In this document: positions 27,841-36,324 of the stretch, piece after piece
Layout: each line of letters begins with the position of its first letter
Position numbering within the stretch: position 1 is the first letter of the stretch
DNA from: Gemmatimonadota bacterium
GTDB taxonomy: Bacteria > Gemmatimonadota > Gemmatimonadetes > Gemmatimonadales > Gemmatimonadaceae
Direction: 5' to 3'
DNA length: 59,036 nucleotides
NCBI GenBank assembly: GCA_947461225.1
Contig: CANHJV010000003.1
Coordinates: 1 to 59,036 of the forward strand
Program-made: the position numbers and the translations under genes
Notes under the pieces: generated by a model
What the model was told of the DNA's origin: nothing
The model's database searches: none
The model's input: the letters and a program-made list of their open reading frames with translations, nothing else

Positions 27841-29088
27841 ATGGGACTTCGCGTTGGTTCGTTTGGCGAGAATGTGCTCATCGCCTTCGATGCGATCCGC
27901 GTGAACAAGCTGCGTTCGTCACTCACGATTCTGGGCGTGGTGATCGGCGTCGCGACCGTTATGGCGATGGCGGCAATCGTGGAAGGCATCCGTTCGCAGA
28001 TCGTGACCACCATCGAGGTCGCCGGACCCACCACGTTCTACGTGCTGAAGAAGTTTTCGCAGACGCCGCTCAATCCGGACAATCTGCCCAAGGACGTCCG
28101 CATCCGTCCGGATCTTTCGGAGTCCGAGGCCGAGCGGCTGCGTCGCCTGCCGGAGATCGCCTACGCGTCGCTCTGGGCACAAACACTGGCGCGCATCGAG
28201 TCGGACGGGGTGCGGTCGCAATCCATGGCCATCTTTGGCGCCGACGACGGCTTCACCCGCATTCAAGGGGGCGAGCTGCTGGAAGGACGCTGGTTCACGC
28301 GCAACGAACTCAGTGCGGGCGCGCCCGTGGTAGTCCTGCAGGAGGAAACTGCACGCCGGCTGTTCGGACGGGAGCGGATGCTGGGCCGTCAGGTCCAGGT
28401 GGGCGGGCGACCGCTGATCGTGATTGGTCTCTGGCAGGAACCCGGTAACATCTTCGCGCCACCCGGGCAGGCAGTCGGTGCGGTCGTGCCGTACAAGTTC
28501 ATGGAACGCAGCTACACCATCGACAAAACGAACGCGCTGTGGATCCCCGTGAAGCCGCGCGCGGGCGTCAGTGTCGCGGACGCCCAAGGCGCCGCGGTGA
28601 TGGCCCTGCGCGAGATGCGTGGTCTTCGGCCCGGGAGCAGCAACAGCTTCGACCTCGTCACGCAGGACCAAATTCTCGACACGTTCAACGGGATCACGAG
28701 CGTCTTCTTCCTCGTGATGATCGTGCTGTCCGGCGTCGCCCTCCTGGTGGGCGGCATCGGGGTCATGGCCATTATGACCGTGTCGGTGACAAGCCGCACA
28801 CGAGAAATCGGTGTGCGGAAAGCACTCGGCGCCACTCGCCACGACATTCTGCTGCAATTTCTCATCGAGGCCTGCACACTCACCGGAATCGGCGGGCTGA
28901 TCGGCATTCTCGTGGGCCTCGCCCTCGGCCGAGTCGCGTCGTTTGCGCTCGACATCGCGGCACCGGTACCAGTGTCGCTGACCGCGATCGCGGTGGTGGT
29001 CTCGGTCGGCATCGGGATCATTTTCGGCATGGTACCCGCACGCCGGGCGGCCCGCCTGGACCCGATCGAAGCGCTGCGCTACGAGTGA
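27841..29088 (+). CDS. MacB-like FtsX-domain ABC permease 4
   Basis: A 415-residue permease with LRSSLTILGVVIGVATVMAMAAI in the first helix and TREIGVRKALGATRHDILLQF in the FtsX domain. It is the last gene of the export operon. Its stop is only 9 bases from the end of the convergent puhE, so the flanking chromosome and the photosynthesis cluster abut with almost no spacer. Confidence 0.9.
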   Translation: MGLRVGSFGENVLIAFDAIRVNKLRSSLTILGVVIGVATVMAMAAIVEGIRSQIVTTIEVAGPTTFYVLKKFSQTPLNPDNLPKDVRIRPDLSESEAERLRRLPEIAYASLWAQTLARIESDGVRSQSMAIFGADDGFTRIQGGELLEGRWFTRNELSAGAPVVVLQEETARRLFGRERMLGRQVQVGGRPLIVIGLWQEPGNIFAPPGQAVGAVVPYKFMERSYTIDKTNALWIPVKPRAGVSVADAQGAAVMALREMRGLRPGSSNSFDLVTQDQILDTFNGITSVFFLVMIVLSGVALLVGGIGVMAIMTVSVTSRTREIGVRKALGATRHDILLQFLIEACTLTGIGGLIGILVGLALGRVASFALDIAAPVPVSLTAIAVVVSVGIGIIFGMVPARRAARLDPIEALRYE

Positions 29089-29097
29089 GGGTGGCGC

Positions 29098-29970
29098 TCA
29101 GTAGCCGCGGACATCGAGAAACGCTTGCCAGAACGGAAGCGTCACGGGCATCCCCAGCACGGACAGTTCGAGGACGCCAAGGACGCCGAGCACCGACAGC
29201 AGCATCATGCCCTGCCGACGCACGGGCGCGGCATCACGAAGGGCGTGGATGATCGTACGCAGCGTGAAGACGATCAGCAGCGCAATACTGATCGGCAACA
29301 GCAAACTGTTGCGCTGCGGACCAAAGTACGACTCGAGATAGGTGAGCGACTCTGGAAAGAATCCCCGGCCCGGATTCTCAACGCCAAGGAAGATGTTGAT
29401 GCTGGCCGCCTGATGAGTCACCCAGAACAGCACGAGTGACCACCACCCGGCGCGGTTGGCCCGACGGGCCGTGAGCACACCGGTGACGATCAGCACCGCG
29501 ACCATGGCGAGTTGATACCACAGCATCGACAGCACCGACTGCACCGCGAACGCCCAGCTGGGTGATTGCGCGGGCACCGGGACCATGAGCGATGGCGGAC
29601 CGACCAGCCATCCGCCGTAAAAGGCGACTTGCACCCACGTCCACAGAAACGCCGAGCCCAGAAAGCTGCGTCGCGCGCCCGAGGCGGTTCCGCGGTCACG
29701 CTCGAGATACAAGAGCCACGCGCCCCAGATGGCGAGCGCGCTGGCCAGCACCAAACCCAAGGCGCGCGTCGCCTCGCTGCGCTCGAGGGCGAAGATGATG
29801 CCGGTGGCACTCCACCAGAAGAACACGACCACCATGAGCGAGCGCAGGGCGACACGCAGCGAGGTCTCGCGCGTCGCGATGTCCGTGTCGTACAGCATGG
29901 ACGGATGCCGCACCCGTACCAAGGACTGCCACGGCCACATGGTGCGCGGGACTACGGGGGACTCATGCAC
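29098..29970 (-). CDS. puhE: Photosynthetic complex assembly protein PuhE (DUF3623)
   Basis: A 290-residue membrane protein with about seven helices. The pattern WWSATGIIFALER, WTWVQVAFYGGWLVGP and THQAASINIFLGVENPGRGF is that of PuhE proteins from purple bacteria, which support assembly of the reaction centre-LH1 complex. It is the last gene of the bchI-bchD-puhE block and its GTG start overlaps the end of bchD by 8 bases. ATG 29937, in front of WPWQSL, is an alternative start. It marks the left edge of the photosynthesis cluster. Confidence 0.88.
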   Translation of the reverse strand: MHESPVVPRTMWPWQSLVRVRHPSMLYDTDIATRETSLRVALRSLMVVVFFWWSATGIIFALERSEATRALGLVLASALAIWGAWLLYLERDRGTASGARRSFLGSAFLWTWVQVAFYGGWLVGPPSLMVPVPAQSPSWAFAVQSVLSMLWYQLAMVAVLIVTGVLTARRANRAGWWSLVLFWVTHQAASINIFLGVENPGRGFFPESLTYLESYFGPQRNSLLLPISIALLIVFTLRTIIHALRDAAPVRRQGMMLLSVLGVLGVLELSVLGMPVTLPFWQAFLDVRGY

Positions 29971-31816
29971 GATCAGCTCCTTCTGCCATGTTCATCGCAG
30001 TGCGCACCAGCCCACCGAGCGCCTTCGCATTCGCCGCCGGCAACAACACATAGCGCGCGCGCATCGCCTCCGCGACACGTCGCGCCACCGGCTCACCTCG
30101 TGAGGACGTATCCACGAACATCGCCGGTATGCGCTGCTGCGCGAAGCGCGCGCTGGCCATGAGCGCGTCGCGTTCGGCACCCGGGCGGCCCGGCGCCCCG
30201 TCACGCGCAATGTTGGCACGACCATCCGTGAGCATCACCACCAACGGCGCACTCCCCGCACGCTTGGCCGCCAGCGCTTGCTCGAGCGCCGCATCGATGG
30301 CGTGTGCCAGCGGTGTCCCGCCGCCGCCGGGCAGCGCGGCCAACACTTTTTTCGCGCGCGCGAGCGCCCTCGTTGGCGGCAGGAGGAGCTCAGTACCCTG
30401 CCCTCGGAACGCGATCAGACTCACACGATCGCGCCGTGCATAGCTCTCAGCCAAAAGCAGCTCGACCGCGCCTTTGGCTTCGGACAGACGATTGACGGCC
30501 GAAGACCCCGAGGCGTCGACGACGAACAGCACCGTGGTGCCGGTCTTCTCGATGAAGCGACGAATCCGGAAGTCTTCGCGACGGATGTTGACGCGCGGAC
30601 GCTGGTGCGCAGACGAGTCCGCGGCCGCCGACGCGGCATGTGCGAGTCGAGCGCGCTGCCACGGCGCCGCGGCGCGCAACGTCTCGAGCAAGTGCAAGCG
30701 CGCCCCGCCGCGCGGGAGTCCACTGCGCGCACCGCGCGGACGACCACGCATCATGTTCTGCTTCTCGGCGCCCACACGTCCCTGCATCGTGCCACCGTTC
30801 GCCTTCTCCAGCAGCTGCGCGAGCATGCCCGGTGGCAGGGCCGACGTCACCGCTTCCCGCAACACGTCCGTATTGCTCGACGGCGGCGCCGGGGCGTCGT
30901 CATCCGGATCCGCGTCGGGCGGCTCTGGCGGCGGCGTGTTCTCCGGCGGCGACGGGGCGGGCTCGCTCGGGGGCTCGCCCGGTGGCTCGTTGTCGTTGGC
31001 CGGCTCTTCGGGCGGCGGCGGCACTCGCGTGGCGCGTGGCGCGAGCACCAGTGCCGCTGCCATTTCCGCATCGGCCTCGATCAGCATCAGCCGGCCGTGC
31101 AACGCGGCGTGCGCCCGCGCGCAGCGCAGGGCCATCAAGGGCGCGCGCACCGAGTCGATACCGAACGCGTCGGCCGTTTCACAGATCGCAACGATCCAGG
31201 ATTCATCAACGCTCACCGACATCAGCCGATGTCGCGCGTCTCGCGTCTGGCGCTCCCACGAGGCGAGATCCTGATCATCGGGGGCCTCGAGCAGCGCGTC
31301 AGCGGCCGAGCCGCTCATGCGGACGACGAACGCGAGTCGGTCGCGCAAGGCGTCGTGCACCGTCTCATCGTCGACCGACTCATCCATGATGACGGCACAG
31401 ATGCGCGCCGCGTGCTGTTCGCTGATGCCATCGCGCGCCACCTGCACTTCGGCATGATCGAGCACTTCGCACAAGGCCGTGCGCGCCGCGACGGAGAGCC
31501 GTTCGGCCATCGGCACGACGATGACACCGCCGTCGGCTGACGCCAGGACACCACGTTCTGCCACGAGGCGCCCAGTGGACAGCGTCGCGGCGAGATCGAC
31601 GCCGCCGTACAAACGATCCGGCGTCACGCTTGAGGGCACCCGTCGCAACGGGGCCCCCTGCGGGAGGACCCGTTGTACGAGTGACGAGAAGGCGCGGGCC
31701 TGCTCATGCAGCGGATGATCAAGCATCGCGCCTCCGAGTCCGCGGGCATCGACTGCCAGGAGTAACGCCGTCAGCGCGGGGCCACCGCGCGGCAGATCAG
31801 CGACTGCCGGCGACAT
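29963..31816 (-). CDS. bchD: Magnesium chelatase subunit D
   Basis: A 617-residue subunit of the Mg-chelatase that inserts Mg2+ into protoporphyrin IX. The N-terminal AAA-like half is degenerate with no Walker A, as usual for BchD. The middle is an acidic and Pro-rich linker (about 270-325). The C-terminal half is a vWA domain with the MIDAS motif DASGSS, then GGGGTPLAHAIDAAL and VMLTDGRANIARDG. ATG 31816 is used; the track start at 31879 lies deeper in bchI. It overlaps bchI by 20 bases. BchI and BchD form the ATPase complex that acts on BchH, whose gene is at the right edge. Confidence 0.93.
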   Translation of the reverse strand: MSPAVADLPRGGPALTALLLAVDARGLGGAMLDHPLHEQARAFSSLVQRVLPQGAPLRRVPSSVTPDRLYGGVDLAATLSTGRLVAERGVLASADGGVIVVPMAERLSVAARTALCEVLDHAEVQVARDGISEQHAARICAVIMDESVDDETVHDALRDRLAFVVRMSGSAADALLEAPDDQDLASWERQTRDARHRLMSVSVDESWIVAICETADAFGIDSVRAPLMALRCARAHAALHGRLMLIEADAEMAAALVLAPRATRVPPPPEEPANDNEPPGEPPSEPAPSPPENTPPPEPPDADPDDDAPAPPSSNTDVLREAVTSALPPGMLAQLLEKANGGTMQGRVGAEKQNMMRGRPRGARSGLPRGGARLHLLETLRAAAPWQRARLAHAASAAADSSAHQRPRVNIRREDFRIRRFIEKTGTTVLFVVDASGSSAVNRLSEAKGAVELLLAESYARRDRVSLIAFRGQGTELLLPPTRALARAKKVLAALPGGGGTPLAHAIDAALEQALAAKRAGSAPLVVMLTDGRANIARDGAPGRPGAERDALMASARFAQQRIPAMFVDTSSRGEPVARRVAEAMRARYVLLPAANAKALGGLVRTAMNMAEGADRA

Positions 31817-32840
31817 CGCCCCACAGCTCCGCGATGGCGCGCTCCACTCGGGTCGTCGACCCGGCGTCGTCGAGCACATTGCGGCGCAGGCGATGACGGA
31901 GCGCCATGGGCGCGATCCGGCGCAGGTGGGCGAGCGTCACCTCATCGTCGCCGTCGTAGGCCGCCATCGCGCGCGAGGTGCGCAGCAGCGTGAGCTCACC
32001 ACGCAGTCCATCGGTGCCGAGCTGCGAGCAGAGCGTCGCCGCCCGCTCGAGCACCAGGTCGGAGACGACGAGCGTATCGAGGCGCGTGCGCGCCTTCTCG
32101 AGATGGCGGCGCACTTTCGCGTCGGCCTTGTGCCAGTGCGTCATGAACGCCACCGGATCCCGGTCGAACGCGTCGCGGCGCTTAATGACGTCGATGCGCG
32201 TCGCGATGACCGTGGGCGTGCGCACGTCCACCGCGAGCCCGAACCGATCGAGCAGCTGCGGACGCAGCTCCCCTTCTTCCGGATTGCCGCTGCCGACCAG
32301 CACAAAGCGCGCGGGGTGGCGAATGCTCACACCTTCACGCTCGACCACGTTCTCGCCGGTGGCGGCCGCGTCGAGCAGGAGATCGACGAGGTGATCCTCG
32401 AGCAGGTTCACTTCGTCGACATAGAGGAACCCACGATGGGCACGCGCCAGCAGGCCTGGCTCGAACGCCTTCTCACCGGTGGTCAATGCCTTTTCGAGAT
32501 CGAGGGCACCGACCACGCGGTCTTCCGTGGCGCCCAGCGGGAGATCAACCACCGGTACGGGCGCCAGCACCGACTTGGCGTGCCCACCGGCCTCGGCCCG
32601 GGCGCGACACTCGTCGCAGCGCCCGCCATTGGCCTGCGGGTCACATCCGTAGCGACACCCCGCCACCACCTTCATGGGCGGCAACAGCCCGGCCAGCGCG
32701 CGCACGGCCGTGGACTTTCCCGTGCCGCGGTCGCCAAAGACCATGACCCCGCCGATCGAGGGATCGACGGCCACCAGCAACAGGGCCAGCTTCATTTCAT
32801 CCTGGCCTACGATCGCGCTGAACGGAAATACCGGTCGCAT
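31797..32840 (-). CDS. bchI: Magnesium chelatase ATPase subunit I
   Basis: A 347-residue AAA+ ATPase. It has FPFSAIVGQDEMKLALLL at the N terminus, Walker A GDRGTGKST, the family insert CRYGCDPQANG...CDECR, Walker B GFLYVDEVNLLEDHLVDLLL, sensor GSGNPEEGELRPQLLDRFG and the arginine-finger region. It drives Mg insertion together with BchD and BchH. It is the first gene of the minus-strand bchI-bchD-puhE block and is divergent from crtF across 148 bases that hold promoters for both. Confidence 0.95.
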   Translation of the reverse strand: MRPVFPFSAIVGQDEMKLALLLVAVDPSIGGVMVFGDRGTGKSTAVRALAGLLPPMKVVAGCRYGCDPQANGGRCDECRARAEAGGHAKSVLAPVPVVDLPLGATEDRVVGALDLEKALTTGEKAFEPGLLARAHRGFLYVDEVNLLEDHLVDLLLDAAATGENVVEREGVSIRHPARFVLVGSGNPEEGELRPQLLDRFGLAVDVRTPTVIATRIDVIKRRDAFDRDPVAFMTHWHKADAKVRRHLEKARTRLDTLVVSDLVLERAATLCSQLGTDGLRGELTLLRTSRAMAAYDGDDEVTLAHLRRIAPMALRHRLRRNVLDDAGSTTRVERAIAELWGDVAGSR

Positions 32841-32895
32841 GCGGGCTCACAAAGGTTCGTGCGGTGGCCTCGTCTAGGCCAATCCACCGTTGACG

Positions 32896-32924
32896 ACGAT
32901 AGAATCGGGGCGGCAGGGTCGCAA
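32896..32924 (-). promoter_or_regulatory. Predicted bchI promoter
   Basis: On the minus strand, TTGCGA (32919-32924) is followed after 17 bases by TATCGT (32896-32901). The -10 hexamer is identical to the one proposed for divergent crtF. The start codon of bchI is 55 bases downstream, so this transcript would have a leader. Confidence 0.45.
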
Positions 32925-32928
32925 GAGC

Positions 32929-32959
32929 TGTACACTTAATGTGTACACTTTTCTTGACA
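32929..32959. promoter_or_regulatory. PpsR/CrtJ-like operator between bchI and crtF
   Basis: Two overlapping palindromic elements: TGTACAC-TTAAT-GTGTACA (32929-32947, perfect 7-bp arms) and TGTACACTTTTCTTGACA (32942-32959), which fits TGT-N12-ACA, the PpsR/CrtJ repressor site of purple bacteria. The right half of the second overlaps the crtF -35 hexamer, so a bound repressor would block that promoter and could reach the bchI promoter too. The regulator gene is not in the window. Confidence 0.6.
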
Positions 32960-32982
32960 CTCCCGTTTTCTCTGCTTATCGT
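32954..32982 (+). promoter_or_regulatory. Predicted crtF promoter
   Basis: TTGACA (32954-32959), a 17-base spacer, then TATCGT (32977-32982). The GTG start at 32989 lies only 6 bases after the -10, so transcription should begin at or next to the start codon, giving a leaderless crtF message. Confidence 0.55.
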
Positions 32983-32988
32983 CGGCCG

Positions 32989-34224
32989 GTGAACCCTCCC
33001 GAGCATGCCCTGACGGCCCCCCAGGTCCCGGCCGTGGCGACTGAGCGCGCCAAAACGCCAAACGCAGCCCAGCCCGCCCACGGACTCGGCGCTGCGGCCA
33101 TCGCGCACCCCTCCGCCTGGCACGAGCGCATCCGTGATCGGTGGAACGCGCTCGTTGCCACCGACAAGTTCCAGCGATGGAGCGCGCGATTCCCGCTCAC
33201 GCGAGCGGTGACCATGCGGCGATCCCGGGCCCTGTTCGACATTGTGTCAGGGTTTGTGTACACCCAAACCCTGCTCGCCTGCGTCGAACTCGACCTGTTC
33301 GAGTACCTCGCCGGCGGCGCCCGCACGCTGGACGAGATTGCCGAGCAGACGAACCTGTCGCGGGCCAGCACCGAGCGGCTGCTGAACGCGGCGGTGTCGC
33401 TCCGCCTCATGATGAAGCGACGCCATGGACGCTACGCCCTTGGGGCACTGGGGGCCCCGCTCGTCGGCAACACCGGCGTGCTGGCCCTGATTCGGCATCA
33501 TCGCATGGCCTATCAGGACCTCAGCGATCCCGTGGCGCTCCTCCGCCAGGGCGCCGATTTCCGGACGGAGCTCTCGCGCTACTGGTCGTACGCCGACGCG
33601 CCGCGGCCGCAGCAAATCGACGGCGCCCGCGTCGCCGCGTACTCGGAGATCATGGCGGATACGCTCCCGCCTGTCGCGCACGACGTGCTCGACGCCTACG
33701 ACCTGACGAAGCATGCCTGCCTGCTCGACGTCGGGGGGGGCGAGGGCGTGTTCCTGTCACTCGTGGGACACCGACACGCCCACCTGCAGCTACGTCTGTT
33801 CGACTTGCCGGCCGTAGCCGCCCGCGCGAAAGCGCGTCTCAGCGCGGCCGGTTTCGCCGATCGCGTGGACTGCCACGGGGGCAACTTCCACGCCGATGCC
33901 CTCCCCACCGGCGCCGACGTGATTTCGCTGGTCCGCGTCCTGCTGGACCACGACGATGAGTCCGTCCTGCGCCTGCTCAAGCGGGTCCGCGCCGCACTCC
34001 CCAGTGGCGGCGTGCTGCTGATCGCCGAAGCGATGGCCGGCGTCCGTGGCGCCGAAACGGTCGGCGACGCCTACTTCTCTTTCTATCTAATGGCGATGGG
34101 GAAAGGCCGCGCCCGGCGAGCCTCCGAGCTCCATCAGATGCTGCAGGCGGCCGGCTTCCGGCGCAGCCGCGAAATCGCCACGCGCTTTCCGATTCAGACC
34201 GGCCTGATCGTCGCCGAAGCCTGA
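32989..34224 (+). CDS. crtF: CrtF-type carotenoid O-methyltransferase
   Basis: A 411-residue SAM-dependent methyltransferase of the CrtF (hydroxyneurosporene / demethylspheroidene methyltransferase) group. It has an N-terminal dimerisation and winged-helix region (FVYTQTLLACVELDLFEYLAGG), SAM-binding LLDVGGGEGVFLSLV, and the late RVLLDHDDESVLRLLKRVRAALP motif. The first 45 residues are a Pro/Ala-rich extension. GTG 32989 follows a good promoter; the TTG at 32890 is upstream of that promoter and is rejected. It heads the classic crtF-bchCXYZ superoperon order. The substrate depends on the carotenoid pathway genes, which are not in the window. Confidence 0.85.
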   Translation: MNPPEHALTAPQVPAVATERAKTPNAAQPAHGLGAAAIAHPSAWHERIRDRWNALVATDKFQRWSARFPLTRAVTMRRSRALFDIVSGFVYTQTLLACVELDLFEYLAGGARTLDEIAEQTNLSRASTERLLNAAVSLRLMMKRRHGRYALGALGAPLVGNTGVLALIRHHRMAYQDLSDPVALLRQGADFRTELSRYWSYADAPRPQQIDGARVAAYSEIMADTLPPVAHDVLDAYDLTKHACLLDVGGGEGVFLSLVGHRHAHLQLRLFDLPAVAARAKARLSAAGFADRVDCHGGNFHADALPTGADVISLVRVLLDHDDESVLRLLKRVRAALPSGGVLLIAEAMAGVRGAETVGDAYFSFYLMAMGKGRARRASELHQMLQAAGFRRSREIATRFPIQTGLIVAEA

Positions 34225-34293
34225 CGGCGGCGCGACCGTTCATTGTCCTGGGTGCGCGTCAGCACCAATGCCGACAATTCCGCGCATCCAATG

Positions 34294-34325
34294 TTGACAG
34301 CCTCTGGTGTCAACATCACGTTACA
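34294..34325 (+). promoter_or_regulatory. PpsR/CrtJ-like operator and promoter region of bchC
   Basis: TGTTGACA (34292-34299) and TGTCAACA (34308-34315) form a perfect inverted repeat with an 8-base gap, and TGTCAACATCACGTTACA (34308-34325) fits TGT-N12-ACA. TTGACA at 34294-34299 is a perfect -35; no good -10 is seen. The layout TTGACA-N8-TGTCA-N8-TTACACC is shared with the puf region. It lies 4 bases before the bchC start codon. Confidence 0.6.
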
Positions 34326-34329
34326 CCTC

Positions 34330-35298
34330 GTGAAGACCACTGCCGTCGTTTTCGAACAGCCCCAGCAGCTTTCCGTCCGTGAGCTAACCCTCGTCCCCGC
34401 CACTGACGCCGACGTGCTGGTGGCGATGCGATGGTCCGGCATCAGTACCGGTACGGAACGCATGCTCTGGACCGGCACGATGCCTCCCTTCCCCGGGCTC
34501 GGCTATCCCCTCGTGCCCGGGTACGAAGGGGTCGGCGAGATCGTCGAGGCGGGTCCCGAGTCCGGTCGTACCGTCGGCGACCTCGTCTACATCGCCGGCT
34601 CGCGCGGCTTCACCGACGCGCGCGGCCTCTTTGGCGGGCAAGCCTCGCTAGTGGTGGTGCCCGGCACCAAAACCGTGGTGCTCGCCCCCGCGCTCGGGGA
34701 GAACGGCGCCCTGTTTGCCTTGGCCGCGACGGCGCACAATGCGCTCTGTGCCGTGGCCCCCGGCGTGTCGCCGCGCGACGTGCCGGAGCTGTTACCGGAA
34801 CTGATCGTCGGCCATGGGGCACTGGGTCGGCTCATCGCGCGCTTGGTGGTGCTCTACGGCGGCAAACGACCGACCGTGTGGGAAATCAACCCGGTGCGCA
34901 TGGACGGCGCGCGTGACTACGACGTGATCCACCCGGATACGGATACGCGCCGCGACTATCGCACGATCTGCGAAGTGAGCGGGGCCAATGGCTTGATCGA
35001 CTCGCTCGTGGGCCGCATGGCTCCGGGCGGGGAGATCTGCCTCGCCGGTTTCTACAGCGAACCAGTCAGCTTCATTTTCCCGCCCGCGTTTATGCGACAG
35101 GCGCGTTTTCGCATTGCGGCGCAGTGGAAAGAGTCCGACCTGCAGACGATCGCGGCGCTGGCCAACTCGGGGGCGCTCGCGCTCGACGGGTTGATCACGC
35201 ACCGCGAAGCAGTATCCCGTGCGGCCGACGCCTACACCACGGCGTTCGGCGATCCTCACTGTGTCAAGATGATCCTCGACTGGAGAACGGTTGCATGA
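34330..35298 (+). CDS. bchC: Bacteriochlorophyllide dehydrogenase BchC
   Basis: A 322-residue member of the medium-chain dehydrogenase fold. Visible family features are MRWSGISTGTERMLW, PLVPGYEGVGEIVEAG, AGSRGFTDARGLFGGQAS and the Rossmann-like IVGHGALGRLIARLVV. It oxidises the 3-hydroxyethyl group to the acetyl group of bacteriochlorophyllide a. The GTG at 34330 is used; the ATG at 34243 lies before the operator. Its stop overlaps the bchX start as ATGA. Confidence 0.92.
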   Translation: MKTTAVVFEQPQQLSVRELTLVPATDADVLVAMRWSGISTGTERMLWTGTMPPFPGLGYPLVPGYEGVGEIVEAGPESGRTVGDLVYIAGSRGFTDARGLFGGQASLVVVPGTKTVVLAPALGENGALFALAATAHNALCAVAPGVSPRDVPELLPELIVGHGALGRLIARLVVLYGGKRPTVWEINPVRMDGARDYDVIHPDTDTRRDYRTICEVSGANGLIDSLVGRMAPGGEICLAGFYSEPVSFIFPPAFMRQARFRIAAQWKESDLQTIAALANSGALALDGLITHREAVSRAADAYTTAFGDPHCVKMILDWRTVA

Positions 35299-36311
35299 GT
35301 GAAGACGGTATCAGCTCCGCCAACGGCGCCCTGCATCAGTTGCACTCGAGCGTGCGCGATGAAGCCGCCACTGCGCCCGATGCGGTGCACACCGGTCCGG
35401 TCACGAAGGAAACACAGATCATCGCGATCTACGGCAAGGGCGGCATCGGCAAGAGCTTTTCGCTCGCGAATTTGTCGTACATGATGGCGCAGCAGGGCAA
35501 GAAGGTGTTGCTCATCGGCTGCGACCCGAAGAGCGACACGACCTCCTTGCTCTTCGGCGGACGCGCCTGCCCCACGATTATCGAAGTGTCGTCGCGCCTC
35601 AAACTGGCCGGCCAGCAGGTCTCCATCAGCGACGTCTGCTTCAAGCGCGACGGCGTGTTTGCCATGGAGCTCGGCGGCCCGGAAGTCGGCCGCGGCTGCG
35701 GCGGACGCGGCATCATTCACGGCTTCGAAATTCTCGAGAAGCTCGGCTTCCATGAGTGGGGCTTCGACTTCGTCCTGCTCGACTTCCTGGGCGACGTGGT
35801 GTGCGGCGGATTCGGCTTGCCGATCGCGCGCGACATGTGCCAGAAGGTGATCGTGGTCGGCTCGAACGATCTGCAGTCGCTCTACGTGGCCAACAACGTC
35901 TGCTCGGCCGTGGAGTACTTCCGCAAGCTCGGCGGCAACGTCGGTGTCGCCGGTATCCTGATCAACAAGGACGACGGCACGGGCGAAGCCGAAGCCTTCG
36001 CCGAGAAGGCGGGCATCCCGATTCTGGCGAAGGTTCCGGCCAACGACGACATCCGCAAAAAGAGCGCGAACTACGAGATCATCGGCTTCCCCGGTGGTGA
36101 GTGGGGCCCGTTGTTCGGTGAACTTGCGCAGGCCGTGGCCGACGCGCCGCCGGTACGCCCGAAGCCGCTCACACAGGACGAACTGCTCGGCCTGTTCGCT
36201 GCCAGTCAGGTCGGGGGCAACGTGGTGCTCGAACCGGCCACGATGTTCGATCTCGTTGGACGGGAAGATGTGACCAAGCCGTCGCTCGAAGTCGTGTACG
36301 ACACCGTTTGA
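35295..36311 (+). CDS. bchX: Chlorophyllide a reductase iron protein BchX
   Basis: A 338-residue NifH-like ATPase. It has the P-loop [16 protein letters not shown], the cluster-ligand cysteines in GRGCGGRGI and [11 protein letters not shown], and DPKSDTTSLLFGG. BchX passes electrons with ATP hydrolysis to BchYZ, which reduces ring B of chlorophyllide a. Ser at KSF after the P-loop lysine and the C-terminal extension separate it from BchL, also present in this window. It is coupled to bchC by a 4-base overlap. Confidence 0.95.
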   Translation: MSEDGISSANGALHQLHSSVRDEAATAPDAVHTGPVTKETQIIAIYGKGGIGKSFSLANLSYMMAQQGKKVLLIGCDPKSDTTSLLFGGRACPTIIEVSSRLKLAGQQVSISDVCFKRDGVFAMELGGPEVGRGCGGRGIIHGFEILEKLGFHEWGFDFVLLDFLGDVVCGGFGLPIARDMCQKVIVVGSNDLQSLYVANNVCSAVEYFRKLGGNVGVAGILINKDDGTGEAEAFAEKAGIPILAKVPANDDIRKKSANYEIIGFPGGEWGPLFGELAQAVADAPPVRPKPLTQDELLGLFAASQVGGNVVLEPATMFDLVGREDVTKPSLEVVYDTV

Positions 36312-36324
36312 TCACGAGATCGCG

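Noticed and set aside
35295-36311. A nitrogenase iron protein (NifH)
   Set aside because: Sequence motifs and the bchC-bchY-bchZ context fit BchX; likewise the gene at 57560 fits BchL. No nif genes are present.
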